Assembly: GCF_014651775.1 (NCBI RefSeq)
Contig: NZ_BMXN01000001.1
Coordinates: 248,001 to 312,000 of the forward strand
Reading direction: 5' to 3'
DNA length: 64,000 bases
Source: Vreelandella hamiltonii
Lineage (GTDB): Bacteria > Pseudomonadota > Gammaproteobacteria > Pseudomonadales > Halomonadaceae
In this document: piece by piece, positions 1-10,935 of the stretch
How the letters are laid out: each line of letters opens with the position of its first letter
Position numbering within the stretch: the stretch's first letter is position 1
The notes under the pieces: generated by a model
What the model was told of the DNA's origin: nothing
Database searches by the model: none
Seen by the model: the letters and a program-made list of their open reading frames with translations, nothing else
Program-made: the position numbers and the translations under genes

Positions 1-1063
1 CGTGCGGGACGAGCTGTTGGGGTGGCCCGTGGTGGATCACGACTGGGTGGTGGTGGGGGCAACCCCCGAAATGATGCAGCAGCGTGGATTCAAACCCGTC
101 GGGCGCGATTTTCCGGTGTTCCTGCACCCGGCTACCCAGGAGGAGTACGCGCTGGCGCGTACCGAGCGCAAGTCGGGCCACGGGTATGGCGGGTTCGAGG
201 TGCACGCCAGCCCCGACGTGACGTTGGAAGAGGATCTCTCCCGTCGGGATCTGACCATCAATGCCATCGCCCAGGCGGCGGATGGGCATTTGACCGACCC
301 TTATCACGGACAGCGGGACATCGAGCAGCGCTGGCTTCGCCATGTCTCCCCCGCCTTCAGTGAAGACCCCTTGCGCGTACTGCGTACTGCGCGTTTTTTA
401 GCCCGCTATGCCTCCATGGGCTTTGCCGTTGCGCCGGATACCCTGGCCCTGATGCGCGCGGTCAGCCGCAGCGGAGAGCTGGCGCATCTGGCAGCCGAGC
501 GCGTGTGGGTCGAGACCGAGAAGGCGCTGGCCGAACCCAGCCCCGAGTGCTATTTCACGACCCTGGCCGCGTGTGATGCGTTGGCGGCGTGGTGGCCTGA
601 GCTGGCAGCGAAGGCGTGTCTGGCCCAGGCCCTGGAGGCCATGCAGGCAGCTCCCGAACAGCGCGAGCCGCCGCTGGCGCACTGGCGCTATGCGCTGCTG
701 GTGTCGGTGCTGAGTGAGCCACAGCGCGAAGCCCTGGCCGTGCGTTTGAAGTTGCCCAATAGCGTTGCGCAGCTGGCACGCCATGCCGCCTCGACCAAGG
801 CGCTGCTGGCAGCCCAGCTGGAAGCCGAGAAAGTGCTGTGCTGGCTGGAGCGTCTGGATGGCTGGCGCAAGCCTGCCCAGGTCAGCGCGCAATTGCAGTT
901 GCTGGAGCGGCTTGCGCCGGCCTTGCGCCCCGTTCTGGAGGCGGCCTGGCAAGCCGCCTGCGCGGTCAGCCCTCAGGTGTTGATGGGGGAAGGCTATCGA
1001 GGGGCAGCCTTGGGAGAAGCGCTGCGTCAACGGCGGCGCGAGGCCGTGGCCGCAGCGCTTTAG
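1..1063 (+). CDS. cca: CCA-adding tRNA nucleotidyltransferase, 5' end outside window
   Basis: Adds or repairs the 3' CCA end of tRNAs using CTP and ATP. The reading frame is already open at base 2 and begins RDELLG, which in the family follows a short MxxYLVGGAV stretch, so only about ten N-terminal codons are missing. Visible motifs are the catalytic DHDWVVVG (nucleotidyltransferase metal site), [10 protein letters not shown], and the nucleotide-recognition helix [11 protein letters not shown]. At about 365 residues complete, it is shorter than the E. coli enzyme and shows no C-terminal HD phosphohydrolase domain. Its stop overlaps the convergent folK end by 4 nt. Confidence 0.95.
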   Translation, partial: VRDELLGWPVVDHDWVVVGATPEMMQQRGFKPVGRDFPVFLHPATQEEYALARTERKSGHGYGGFEVHASPDVTLEEDLSRRDLTINAIAQAADGHLTDPYHGQRDIEQRWLRHVSPAFSEDPLRVLRTARFLARYASMGFAVAPDTLALMRAVSRSGELAHLAAERVWVETEKALAEPSPECYFTTLAACDALAAWWPELAAKACLAQALEAMQAAPEQREPPLAHWRYALLVSVLSEPQREALAVRLKLPNSVAQLARHAASTKALLAAQLEAEKVLCWLERLDGWRKPAQVSAQLQLLERLAPALRPVLEAAWQAACAVSPQVLMGEGYRGAALGEALRQRRREAVAAAL

Positions 1064-1605
1064 CGCGCGTGGATCTTGCGCGGCAAGGGGTCGGCCTGGG
1101 AAACGAAGCGCCCCTGCCACTGAAAGTCGATGGCCCACAGCCGCTGACGACCCAAGGTGAAACGCTGCCACAGCGTGGCATAAGGCGTATGACAGCGGGG
1201 GTGCCGTTCGTCGGGCAGCAGCTCGGCCAAGGGTTGCAGTACGAACGCGTTCTGGGTGATTTCAGCCCGCGGCAGGGCCACGTCATCTATCACGCCGCAG
1301 GCGTCCCCCACGGTCAGCAGGTCGATATCCAGGGCACGCGGGCTGCACTTGACCATGTCGGGCGTCCGCCCATGGGCCATTTCCAATGCTTTGGACCAAG
1401 CCTGCAGTCTGGCCACGGACCAGTCGCTATGGAACGCCACCACCAGGTTGTAGAAATTGCGGCTATCCTTGAAGCCGACGGGTTCGCTCTCGAAAATGCG
1501 CGATATCTGCAGTTCGCCAAACGTCTCTGCCAGGGCATCCAGGCACAGGCGGATGTGCTTTTCCGGGTCGATATTGCTGCCCAGGCTCAGTGTCACCAGA
1601 TTCAT
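1060..1605 (-). CDS. folK: 6-hydroxymethyl-7,8-dihydropterin pyrophosphokinase
   Basis: Transfers pyrophosphate from ATP to 6-hydroxymethyldihydropterin in folate synthesis. The N-terminus LSLGSNI, the substrate loop [14 protein letters not shown] and the catalytic PRALDIDLL (metal-binding DxD) are all present. The protein is 181 residues, a little longer than the roughly 160 typical of the family. The start overlaps the end of folB by 4 nt, so the two are translationally coupled. Downstream it overlaps cca tail to tail. Confidence 0.95.
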   Translation of the reverse strand: MNLVTLSLGSNIDPEKHIRLCLDALAETFGELQISRIFESEPVGFKDSRNFYNLVVAFHSDWSVARLQAWSKALEMAHGRTPDMVKCSPRALDIDLLTVGDACGVIDDVALPRAEITQNAFVLQPLAELLPDERHPRCHTPYATLWQRFTLGRQRLWAIDFQWQGRFVSQADPLPRKIHAR

Positions 1606-1982
1606 GGGTCGCTATCCTTGCGGTTTTTTGGCAGGCTGCCGCGGGTGATTTCCAACCCGACACTGGCTGCTTGGGGCACCGCGCCGGGCTTGCGCACACG
1701 CATGTGCAGCCAGCTGATCGGGAATTCGTGCTGCAAACTGGCGGCCAGCCGCTCGGCAAAGGTTTCGACCAGCGCAAACTGATGCTCGTCGGCGAACTGC
1801 TGGATTCGCTGGCAGATCGCGGCATAATCGAGAGTCAGGCGCAAATCATCGGTGGCGGCGGCAGGCCGGATGTCCGTGGCCAGGGAGAGATCCAGGCTCA
1901 GCGATTGCGTGATGGTGCGCTCCCAATCGTATACGCCAATCACGGTTTCTACGGTGAGTGCTTCAATCAATATGCGGTCCAC
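1602..1982 (-). CDS. folB: Dihydroneopterin aldolase
   Basis: Converts dihydroneopterin to 6-hydroxymethyldihydropterin and glycolaldehyde, the step before folK. The family signature (D)RILIEALTVETVIGVYDWER is at the start, with LDYAAI and VETFAERLA further on. I chose the GTG at 1982, which places the protein start exactly at the family N-terminus (126 residues; E. coli FolB is about 122) and has GGGGA 7 nt upstream. An upstream ATG at 2033 would add 17 residues that do not look like the family. Forms a two-gene operon with folK. Confidence 0.92.
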   Translation of the reverse strand: MDRILIEALTVETVIGVYDWERTITQSLSLDLSLATDIRPAAATDDLRLTLDYAAICQRIQQFADEHQFALVETFAERLAASLQHEFPISWLHMRVRKPGAVPQAASVGLEITRGSLPKNRKDSDP

Positions 1983-2086
1983 AGGCCATTCCCCAGCGTC
2001 GACAAGCGGGCGATTGTACTTGAGGACGACCATAAACGACAGTTCAGGCGGCGGCGCTGGCTGATGAGGGGCAGGGTGAGCAGGGG

Positions 2087-2656
2087 ATGCTGTGGATCGT
2101 CATGGGGTACTTGAGCGGCAGTTGGCTGGCGGCGGTGAGCGTCTGCCGTTGGGCAGGCGTGGCCGATCCGCGCTTTTGCGGTTCCTGTAACCCCGGGTTT
2201 TCCAACGTGTTACGGCTGTATGGCCCTCGGCTGGCGGCGGCCACCCTGGCGTTGGATGCCTTGAAGGCGGTGCCGGTGGTCTTGGCTGCCAAGTGGCTGG
2301 CCTTGCCGATTATGTGGCAGGGTCTGGTAGGGCTGGCGGTGCTGCTGGGCCACAGCTTCCCGCTCTGGTATGGGTTTCGAGGCGGCAAGGCCGTCGCCAG
2401 CGCCTTCGGGGTGTTGCTGGTGCTGGTGCCCAGCGTCGCGCTGCTCAGCGCTGCCATCTGGGCGTTGATGGCATGGCGGTTGGGTACCGCCGCGCTGGCG
2501 TCGGTTGCGAGCGCGCTGTTGGCGCCCCTGCTGTGCGCCTGGCTGGCGCCTGACTATATGATCGTGGTGGGCGGGTTCAGCCTGCTGGTACTGACCCGCC
2601 ACGTGCTCAATATTCGCCGCTGGCGGCAGGGGGAAGAGCCTCCGCTGCGCAAATAG
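2087..2656 (+). CDS. plsY: Glycerol-3-phosphate acyltransferase (acyl-phosphate dependent)
   Basis: Inner-membrane enzyme that acylates glycerol-3-phosphate from acyl-phosphate, the first step of phospholipid synthesis. At 189 residues with hydrophobic segments throughout, it carries the three PlsY motifs: GSCNPGFSNVLR near residue 31, GHSFPLWYGFRGGKAVAS mid-protein, and HVLNIRRWRQGEE near the C-terminus. Motif 1 deviates from the usual SGNIGATN form. Divergent from folBK and convergent with tsaD, an arrangement known from many gammaproteobacteria. A purine-rich site (AGGGG) precedes the ATG. Confidence 0.93.
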   Translation: MLWIVMGYLSGSWLAAVSVCRWAGVADPRFCGSCNPGFSNVLRLYGPRLAAATLALDALKAVPVVLAAKWLALPIMWQGLVGLAVLLGHSFPLWYGFRGGKAVASAFGVLLVLVPSVALLSAAIWALMAWRLGTAALASVASALLAPLLCAWLAPDYMIVVGGFSLLVLTRHVLNIRRWRQGEEPPLRK

Positions 2657-2665
2657 GCCAACGGC

Positions 2666-3721
2666 TTATCGGGTGGTGCTGAGGGGCGCTGTCAGCGTGT
2701 CCAGTGGCCAGCGTGGTGTAGCCTGCATGATACCGCTGTCGTCGCGCTCTCCCGCCGCCAGACGCTGGGCGCCCACATAGGCAATCATGGCGCCATTGTC
2801 GGTGCAGAAGCGCCCACGTGGGTAATAGGCACGGGCCTGGCGCTTTTGGGTCTCCAGGGCCAGGCGCTCGCGCAGCCGCGTATTGGCACTCACACCACCC
2901 GCCATCACGATGCGTTTCAGGCCGGTCTCGTCCAGGGCTCGGCGGCATTTGATGACCAGCGTATCCACGACGGCCTCTTCGAAGGCGCGTGCCACGTCGG
3001 CTTTGGCCTGTTCGTCCAGCTCGCCTGCGGCTTCCAATTGGCGAATCGTCGTCAAGGTGTGGGTCTTCAGGCCTGAAAAGCTGAAGTCGAGCCCGGGGCG
3101 GTCGGTCATGGGGCGCGGGAAGCGAAAGCGCTTAGGGTCGCCCTGTTCGGCCAGTTTGGCCACCAGCGGGCCGCCTGGGTACGCCAGGCCCAGCATCTTG
3201 GCGGCCTTGTCGAAGGCCTCACCGGCTGCATCGTCTACCGATTCGCCCAGGAGTCGATAGCAACCCAGCCCCTGTACTTCCACCAGCTGGGTGTGGCCGC
3301 CGGAGACCAGCAGAGCCACGAAGGGAAAGGCAGGAGCCTCCTCCTCCAGCATGGGCGCCAGCAGGTGGCCTTCCATGTGATGCACCCCCAGTACGGGAAT
3401 GTTCAGCGCCCTGGCCATGCCATGTGCGGTGCTGGCACCGACCATCAGCGCACCCACCAATCCCGGGCCCGCTGTATAGGCGATGCCGTCAAGGTCGTGG
3501 CGGGAAAGATGGGCCTCTTTCAATACCTGTTCGATCAGCGGCAGCAGCTTGCGTGTGTGATCCCGAGAGGCCAGTTCGGGCACCACGCCGCCATATTCGG
3601 CGTGCATGGCGATCTGGCTGTACAGGGCATCGGCCAGCAGACCCTGGCCGCCGGTGTAGGCCGTGTCGTAAATGGCGACGCCGGTTTCGTCGCAGGATGT
3701 CTCGATGCCCAGTACACGCAT
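2666..3721 (-). CDS. tsaD: tRNA N6-adenosine threonylcarbamoyltransferase
   Basis: Catalytic subunit for t6A formation at position 37 of ANN-decoding tRNAs, working with TsaB and TsaE. Visible features are the start [13 protein letters not shown], the metal-binding HHMEGH, the nucleotide-binding VSGGHTQLV, and [13 protein letters not shown] near the C-terminus. The start at 3721 matches the family N-terminus; an ATG five codons upstream (3736) is possible, and neither has a clear ribosome-binding site. Divergent from rpsU, as in E. coli. Confidence 0.95.
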   Translation of the reverse strand: MRVLGIETSCDETGVAIYDTAYTGGQGLLADALYSQIAMHAEYGGVVPELASRDHTRKLLPLIEQVLKEAHLSRHDLDGIAYTAGPGLVGALMVGASTAHGMARALNIPVLGVHHMEGHLLAPMLEEEAPAFPFVALLVSGGHTQLVEVQGLGCYRLLGESVDDAAGEAFDKAAKMLGLAYPGGPLVAKLAEQGDPKRFRFPRPMTDRPGLDFSFSGLKTHTLTTIRQLEAAGELDEQAKADVARAFEEAVVDTLVIKCRRALDETGLKRIVMAGGVSANTRLRERLALETQKRQARAYYPRGRFCTDNGAMIAYVGAQRLAAGERDDSGIMQATPRWPLDTLTAPLSTTR

Positions 3722-3803
3722 GGCAAAAGCACTCATCTGATTGAAAAGGCAGGTACTCGAAACCGGCTAGTCTAGCATTGTCGCGCCCGCTGGGCGTAAG
3801 CAT

Positions 3804-3832
3804 TTGCAAAGATGGCCAACCACGACTAGACT
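3804..3832 (+). promoter_or_regulatory. Candidate sigma-70 promoter for rpsU-dnaG-rpoD
   Basis: TTGCAA (3804-3809) and TAGACT (3827-3832) are separated by exactly 17 nt and lie about 90 nt upstream of rpsU in the divergent gap with tsaD. Each hexamer matches the consensus at 4 of 6 positions. Position and spacing are seen; function is inferred. Confidence 0.45.
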
Positions 3833-3921
3833 ACTGTGCGCTGTAAAACTGGGTCGTACACCGTCTTGTTCGGTGTGCGTACTATCCGAACTCAAGACTC
3901 CTTAAGGTAGGTGAGTGCTTA

Positions 3922-4137
3922 ATGCCTTCTGTAAAAGTACGTGATAACGAGCCGTTTGACGTCGCCCTGCGTCGCTTCAAGCGTTCTTGCGAAAAAGCTG
4001 GCGTTCTGTCTGAAGTACGTCGTCGCGAGCACTACGAGAAGCCGACTGCTGAGCGCAAGCGCAAAGCGGCAGCTGCCGTAAAACGTCACGCCAAGAAGTT
4101 GCAGCGTGAGCGTAAGCGTTTCGAACGGCTCTATTGA
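3922..4137 (+). CDS. rpsU: 30S ribosomal protein bS21
   Basis: Small-subunit ribosomal protein that aids initiation. The 71-residue product begins [21 protein letters not shown] and is highly basic, as in all gammaproteobacterial bS21. An AAGGTAGGTGAG tract precedes the ATG. First gene of the macromolecular synthesis operon; a hairpin with a T-rich tail follows and probably lets rpsU be expressed above dnaG. Confidence 0.98.
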   Translation: MPSVKVRDNEPFDVALRRFKRSCEKAGVLSEVRRREHYEKPTAERKRKAAAAVKRHAKKLQRERKRFERLY

Positions 4138-4192
4138 TCCGTACCTGGAGAGAGCCAGAGCAGTTGGCTGGTTGTCTCAAGAGGGATGCCAA

Positions 4193-4222
4193 GCGGCCGC
4201 CACCAGGTGGCCGTTTGTTTTT
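4193..4222 (+). terminator. Attenuating terminator between rpsU and dnaG
   Basis: An imperfect CGGCC...GGCCG hairpin is followed by TTTGTTTTT. In E. coli an equivalent partial terminator sits between rpsU and dnaG; the same role is inferred here. Confidence 0.6.
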
Positions 4223-4324
4223 CGTTTCGTGTTGTCTGTTTTACGCGGTTTAAGGTGATCAGGCGCGTGGCCTGATGACGTTAGACCCGCCCACAAGCGT
4301 GTTGCGCGAGGATGCCCTCAGCCC

Positions 4325-6172
4325 ATGGCAGGTCAAATTCCACAGCGATTTATCGACGATCTGCTTGGCCGCGTCGACGTGGTCGAGGTGGTGGGGGAGC
4401 GCGTACAGCTCAAGAAAGCGGGCCGTAATTTTTCCGGCCTGTGTCCTTTCCATCAGGAAAAAACACCTTCGTTTACCGTCAGTGCCGACAAGCAGTTCTA
4501 TCACTGCTTTGGCTGTGGTGCCCACGGTAATGCGCTACGCTTTTTGATGGAATACGACAAGCTGCCCTTTCCCGAGGCGGTCGAGCAGCTGGCCGGGCGG
4601 CTGGGGCTGGACGTGCCCAGGGAAGGGGCGGACGACCCGCGTGCCCAGCAGCGGGAGAAAAAACGCAAGGAAGGTGTCAATCTTCTCGAGGTGGCGGCCA
4701 GCTTCTATCGTGAGCGATTGAAGATGCAGGAGGGGCAGGCGGCCCAGCGCTACTTGCAGGGGCGTGGCCTTTCGCCAGACGTGATGACCACCTATGGGAT
4801 TGGCTATGCCCCCGGCGGGTGGGAGGCGCTGAAGCAGCATCTGAGCGCCAAGGGCATCGGTGAGTCGGTGCAGGTCGAGTACGGTCTGCTGATTCACCGC
4901 GAGGACACTGGGCGCACTTATGATCGCTTCCGCGACCGGGTGATGTTCCCGATACGCGATTTGCGCGGTCGGACCATCGCCTTTGGCGGTCGGGTCATGG
5001 GGGATGAGCAGCCCAAATACCTCAACTCGCCGGAGACGCCTGTCTTTCACAAGGGGCGCGAGCTGTACGGCCTGTACGAGGCGCGTCAGGCGACCAGCAA
5101 GCTGGAACAGCTGGTGATGGTCGAAGGTTACATGGACGTGGTGGCGCTGGCGCAGTACGGCATTCATAACGCCGTGGCCACGCTGGGCACCGCCACCACC
5201 GAAGACCACCTGACGCGCCTGTTCCGCCTGGTCAGTCGCGTGGTGTTCTGTTTCGACGGTGACCGCGCCGGGCGTCAGGCAGCCAGCCGTGCGCTGGAAA
5301 CCGCGCTGCCGCAGATGATCGATGGCCGCGAGGCACGGTTTCTGTTCTTACCGGAAGGGGATGACCCGGATTCGCTGGTACGCCGCGAGGGTCGCGAGGC
5401 CTTCGAAGACCGCGTGACCTGTGCCATGCCGCTGTCGGAGTTTCTGTTCGAGCAGGCTGCCCAGGGGCGCGACTTGCAGACCGTGGAAGGGCGCGAGCGC
5501 TTCGCCAGTCACGTGCTGGAGGCGCTGCAGAAGGTCCCGGAAGGCATGCTGAAGTCGCTGCTGCTGGAGACGCTCGCCAAGCGAAGTGGGCTGTCCCAGG
5601 CGCAGTTGCAGGGGTTGCTGGACAAACGCGTGGCAGCAGCCTCCAGGGTGTCGCCGCAGTGGGAGCCGGTCGATGCGCAGGCGGCGCCGGAAGAGCAGGT
5701 TCGCCCGCGCGGTGGTCGGCCGTTGCGTCAGGCGAGCACCTCGCGGGCGCTCTCCACCGTAGGACGTATCGTGCAGCTGTTGCTGCATGAACCGACGCTG
5801 GTGGCCGTTCTGCCGGAAACGCAGGATTGGCTGCCTGGCCAGGATCCTCAGGCATCGCTGTGCCGTGACCTGATTGCCCTGCTGCGCGCCGGACGCTACC
5901 GCAGCCCGCAAGTGGTACTGGCGCACTTTCAGGGCAGTGATGAGGGGCGTGTGCTGGCAGAGTTGGCCGCGCGTGAGCTGCTGATTCCCAGGGCGACCCG
6001 TGAGGACGAGCTGACCGGACTGGTAGAACACCTGGTCGAGAAGCAGCGCAAGCGTTCGCCGCAGGAAGAGTACGATGCCTTGCTGGCGCTGGAGCGCTCA
6101 GGGCAAAAGCTGGATAAGGAGCAGCGGCAGCGGTTGGCCGGGTTGGTGATGGAATTGACCCAGGGCCGCTAA
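4325..6172 (+). CDS. dnaG: DNA primase
   Basis: Synthesises RNA primers at the replication fork. The 615 residues show the N-terminal zinc finger (CPFHQEKTPSF then HCFGCG, about residues 39-65), the catalytic core, the TOPRIM domain with VEGYMD and FDGDRAGRQAA (about 260-320), and a C-terminal DnaB-interacting region. Length is normal. The start at 4325 gives MAGQIPQRFIDDLL, the family N-terminus. It lies 187 nt after rpsU, beyond the attenuator. Confidence 0.97.
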   Translation: MAGQIPQRFIDDLLGRVDVVEVVGERVQLKKAGRNFSGLCPFHQEKTPSFTVSADKQFYHCFGCGAHGNALRFLMEYDKLPFPEAVEQLAGRLGLDVPREGADDPRAQQREKKRKEGVNLLEVAASFYRERLKMQEGQAAQRYLQGRGLSPDVMTTYGIGYAPGGWEALKQHLSAKGIGESVQVEYGLLIHREDTGRTYDRFRDRVMFPIRDLRGRTIAFGGRVMGDEQPKYLNSPETPVFHKGRELYGLYEARQATSKLEQLVMVEGYMDVVALAQYGIHNAVATLGTATTEDHLTRLFRLVSRVVFCFDGDRAGRQAASRALETALPQMIDGREARFLFLPEGDDPDSLVRREGREAFEDRVTCAMPLSEFLFEQAAQGRDLQTVEGRERFASHVLEALQKVPEGMLKSLLLETLAKRSGLSQAQLQGLLDKRVAAASRVSPQWEPVDAQAAPEEQVRPRGGRPLRQASTSRALSTVGRIVQLLLHEPTLVAVLPETQDWLPGQDPQASLCRDLIALLRAGRYRSPQVVLAHFQGSDEGRVLAELAARELLIPRATREDELTGLVEHLVEKQRKRSPQEEYDALLALERSGQKLDKEQRQRLAGLVMELTQGR

Positions 6173-6301
6173 TGCACAAGGTGGTTGCAAGAGGTGAGGG
6201 GTTGAAATCTCGAACTTCAGGGCCACATAGAGGTTATGCCGCCAAGTATTGGCTAACCGAACAACCTAACACACCTGAATGATCGCGAAAATACGTTTCG
6301 C

Positions 6302-6331
6302 TGGAAAAAATCCAGCTATTTACGCTATACT
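6302..6331 (+). promoter_or_regulatory. Candidate promoter for rpoD
   Basis: TGGAAA (6302-6307), an 18-nt spacer and TATACT (6326-6331) lie about 70 nt before rpoD in the 230-nt dnaG-rpoD gap. The -10 box matches consensus at 5 of 6 positions. E. coli also has internal promoters ahead of rpoD; whether any heat-shock promoter exists here cannot be settled by eye. Confidence 0.45.
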
Positions 6332-6402
6332 GTTCGGCTTGTTGAGTTTAATCGATTCAGCGCCCCAGGTGTTTCATTCTTCTTCGTCGAGATAGGGTTT
6401 CT

Positions 6403-8259
<1,857 letters not shown>

Positions 8260-8274
8260 GCGTCGCTCGAAAAA

Positions 8275-8304
8275 GCCCGCCGTGGAAACACGGCGGGCTT
8301 TTTT
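8275..8304 (+). terminator. Rho-independent terminator after rpoD
   Basis: Perfect 10-bp stem GCCCGCCGTG/CACGGCGGGC with a GAAA loop and six T's. A-rich sequence on the other side may let it also end the convergent AbgT-family gene. Confidence 0.92.
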
Positions 8305-8359
8305 GTGGGCGGCTGTTGGGCAAGGTGCCAGTAGCACCTTGCCGCTTTTGTTGAAGCCT

Positions 8360-9931
8360 TTACAGGGTGTAGTGAGTCGCGGAGCCCGGTCCTACGGGCA
8401 GACCCAGTACGAATACCCAGAGGAAGAACAGAAGGCTCCAGCCGATCAGCATGAACAGGGTATAAGGCAGCATGAGCGCTACCAGGGTGCCAATGCCCAT
8501 ATCCTTGCGGTAACGGGTCGCCACGGCCAGAATCAGCCCGAAATAGCTCATCATCGGGGTGATCAGGTTGGTGACCGAGTCGCCGATCCGGTAGGCGGCC
8601 TGAATCACTTCCGGGGCGTAGCCCATCAGCATCAGCATGGGCACGAAGATGGGTGCCGTCACGGCCCACTGCGCCGAGGCGCTGCCCAGCGACAGGTTGA
8701 TGAAGGCGCACATGATGATGAACAGCGCAAATAGTCCAGGCCCGCGCAGCCCCAGGGACTCCAGCAGGTCGGCCCCGGCAATGGCGGTCACCGTGCCAAA
8801 GTTGCTCCAGTTGAACAGCGCCACGAACTGAGCGGCAAAAAAGACCAGCACGATATAGAGGCCCAGGCTGCTCATGCTCTTGGCCATGGCGTTCACCACG
8901 TCGCGGTCATTGTGCATGGTGCCTGCCAGGCGACCATAGATGAAGCCCAGCACGCTGAACGAAACGGCCACGATCACCACGATGCCGCGCAGGAAGGGGG
9001 AGCCGCTGATCAGCCCGGTCTCGGGGTCGCGCAGAATGCCGCCTTCAGGCACCACCATGATGGCCACCAGGGCGATGAGTGCCAGAGTGGCCAGGCCGGT
9101 GCCCTTCAGTGCCCGCTTTTCGGTGTCGGACAGGCCCTCCATGCGCTGCTGATCGATATCGCTGTCGGCATAGGCCGTATCGAACTTGCCCAGCTTCGGC
9201 TCGACGATGCGTTCCGTGACCAGGCCGCCAATCAGGGTGACGAAAAAGGTGCTGGCAAACATGAAGAACCAGTTGGCTTCGGCTCCGACGATATACGCCG
9301 GGTCCAGCAGACGAGCGGCTTCCTGGGTGATGCCCGAGAGCAGCGGGTCGACGGTGCCGATCAAGAGGTTGGCGCTGTAGCCGCCGGAGACGCCACAAAA
9401 CGCGGCTGCCAGACCGGCCAGCGGATGTCTGCCCAGCGAATGAAAGATCATCGCCGCCAGCGGAATCAGCACCACATAGCCAAGCTCGGCTGCCATGTTC
9501 GACATGATGCCCGCAAATACCACGGCATAGGTGACGATGCGCGGTGAGCGGTTGAGTACCAGCGCGCGCATGCTGGCCGACAGCAGGCCCGAGTGCTCGG
9601 CTACGCCCACCCCCAGCATGGCCACCAGCACGGTACCCAAGGGCGCAAAACTGGTGAAGTTGGTCACCATTTCGGTGACCAAGCGGCGCAGGCCCTCGGC
9701 GTTGAGCAATGAATTGACGGCAATCCACTCGCCTTCATTGGCTGGGCGTGGGTCGGCTACCGATACCCCTAGCGCCCCCGCAATGCCGCTGCCGACCACC
9801 ACCAGTACACACAGGATGGCGAACAGCGTCACCGGGTGAGGCAGCAGGTTGCCCAGCCATTCGACGCTATCCAGGAAGCGAGTGAACGCCCCGCGTTTTA
9901 GCGTATTTTCACGATTGTTTGGTGTATTCAT
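8360..9931 (-). CDS. AbgT-family transporter
   Basis: Integral membrane carrier of the AbgT family, whose members are ion-coupled transporters linked to p-aminobenzoyl-glutamate import or sulfonamide efflux. Hydrophobic segments run through the whole protein, with family stretches such as MSNMAAELGYVVLIPLAA, GGYSANLLIGTVDPLLSG and LGSASAQWAVTAPIFVPM. I place the start at 9931 (MNTPNNREN, 523 residues); an ATG at 10021 would add 30 unlikely residues. Neither start has a strong ribosome-binding site. The substrate cannot be assigned from sequence. Confidence 0.85.
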   Translation of the reverse strand: MNTPNNRENTLKRGAFTRFLDSVEWLGNLLPHPVTLFAILCVLVVVGSGIAGALGVSVADPRPANEGEWIAVNSLLNAEGLRRLVTEMVTNFTSFAPLGTVLVAMLGVGVAEHSGLLSASMRALVLNRSPRIVTYAVVFAGIMSNMAAELGYVVLIPLAAMIFHSLGRHPLAGLAAAFCGVSGGYSANLLIGTVDPLLSGITQEAARLLDPAYIVGAEANWFFMFASTFFVTLIGGLVTERIVEPKLGKFDTAYADSDIDQQRMEGLSDTEKRALKGTGLATLALIALVAIMVVPEGGILRDPETGLISGSPFLRGIVVIVAVSFSVLGFIYGRLAGTMHNDRDVVNAMAKSMSSLGLYIVLVFFAAQFVALFNWSNFGTVTAIAGADLLESLGLRGPGLFALFIIMCAFINLSLGSASAQWAVTAPIFVPMLMLMGYAPEVIQAAYRIGDSVTNLITPMMSYFGLILAVATRYRKDMGIGTLVALMLPYTLFMLIGWSLLFFLWVFVLGLPVGPGSATHYTL

Positions 9932-10045
9932 AACGTTTGTGTCGTCAGTTGGTTGTTTTTTAGCAAAATTGCCCAAAGCGGTGTGGGGGACGACACTACG
10001 TGGATGGTCAAGGGGGCGCAAATGGCTTTACGTATAGCGGGATGT

Positions 10046-10087
10046 AAAAAATGAAATGCCGTCTCTGGCGGTGCTCCCAAAGACGGC
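10046..10087 (-). terminator. Terminator for the 10111-10752 gene
   Basis: GCCGTCT and AGACGGC (10058-10064 and 10081-10087) form a stem. On the minus strand it is followed by a T-rich run (ATTTCATTTTTT). Confidence 0.6.
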
Positions 10088-10110
10088 AAAAAGAACCGAT
10101 TGGCAGGGTG

Positions 10111-10752
10111 TCAGGCGCTTTTCTGGCGAGCAAGGTGCAGGCGTCGGGCCAGCAGGAGCAGCTCGATCATGGCAAACAGAATCAGGCTATAGCCCAGCAG
10201 CTCGACCACTTCTTCTGCCACATCCTTGAAAACCCGGACGTACTGCTCCTCCAATACGGCGCGCCAAAACACTTGCCTGCCATACAGACGTGAAAATACA
10301 TAAGTAACCAGTACGCCGCCTGCAAACAGCCCAAAGGCAAAGCTATTGCTGAAGTGGCGAAACTCCTCCAGAAAACGCTGGCGCTGGTACACGACCCAGG
10401 CCAGTGAGGGGAGGATGATCATGGCGACCAGGATTTTCCAGGTATGCCGTGCGACGTACTCATCGAGAAAGTAGTCCTGCTCACGCACCAGCGAGGCAGC
10501 GAGGAAGGCCAGCAGCAGAAGGGTCACCGTGGGCCATACTTTCAGCACATGGCGTACGTAGAGGAGCAGGGTGCAGCAACTGATCAGAATGAAGGTCTGG
10601 GTCAGCTCGGTGAACCCCAGCTCGGTATAGCGCACGGTAGGCAGATACAACGCTTCCAGATACGCGCCTTGGGCGATGCCTCCTATGAAGAGTATATAGA
10701 GTGTCGCGCGCAGCAGCGCAGTGCGAAAATCAATAGGCCAGGAGGGTGGCAT
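10111..10752 (-). CDS. Integral membrane protein of unknown function
   Basis: A 213-residue protein with about six hydrophobic helices (for example FRTALLRATLYILFIGGIA, LISCCTLLLYV, TVTLLLLAFLAASLV and LLGYSLILFAMIELLLLA) and a basic C-terminus. I do not recognise the family. The ATG at 10752 has AGAGGAA 5 nt upstream; a GTG directly before it is also possible. It stands alone, divergent from sdaA, with its own terminator. Confidence 0.8.
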   Translation of the reverse strand: MPPSWPIDFRTALLRATLYILFIGGIAQGAYLEALYLPTVRYTELGFTELTQTFILISCCTLLLYVRHVLKVWPTVTLLLLAFLAASLVREQDYFLDEYVARHTWKILVAMIILPSLAWVVYQRQRFLEEFRHFSNSFAFGLFAGGVLVTYVFSRLYGRQVFWRAVLEEQYVRVFKDVAEEVVELLGYSLILFAMIELLLLARRLHLARQKSA

Positions 10753-10798
10753 CACGGTTCCTCTACGTCAGGCGAGATCAGTCAAACAACAAACATAC

Positions 10799-10814
10799 AT
10801 GAATGGATGTTCAT
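10799..10814. promoter_or_regulatory. Inverted repeat in the gap before sdaA
   Basis: ATGAA-N6-TTCAT lies in the 183-nt divergent gap between the membrane protein and sdaA. It could be a regulator-binding dyad; nothing in the sequence says for which protein. The rest of the gap holds no recognisable element. Confidence 0.25.
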
Positions 10815-10935
10815 TATATCGTCACTTTTCTGTACTGACACGTCGAACGTGCCAGGAATATCTCGACGAATGGCGGGTTACACTGCAAAGTAACGACATG
10901 AAAGCAATAACGACCGTTGAGGGGCGGGTGTCACC

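Noticed and set aside
10051-10293. Possible 80-residue gene on the plus strand
   Set aside because: Mostly overlaps the terminator and 3' end of the membrane protein gene on the other strand; no domain or ribosome-binding site.
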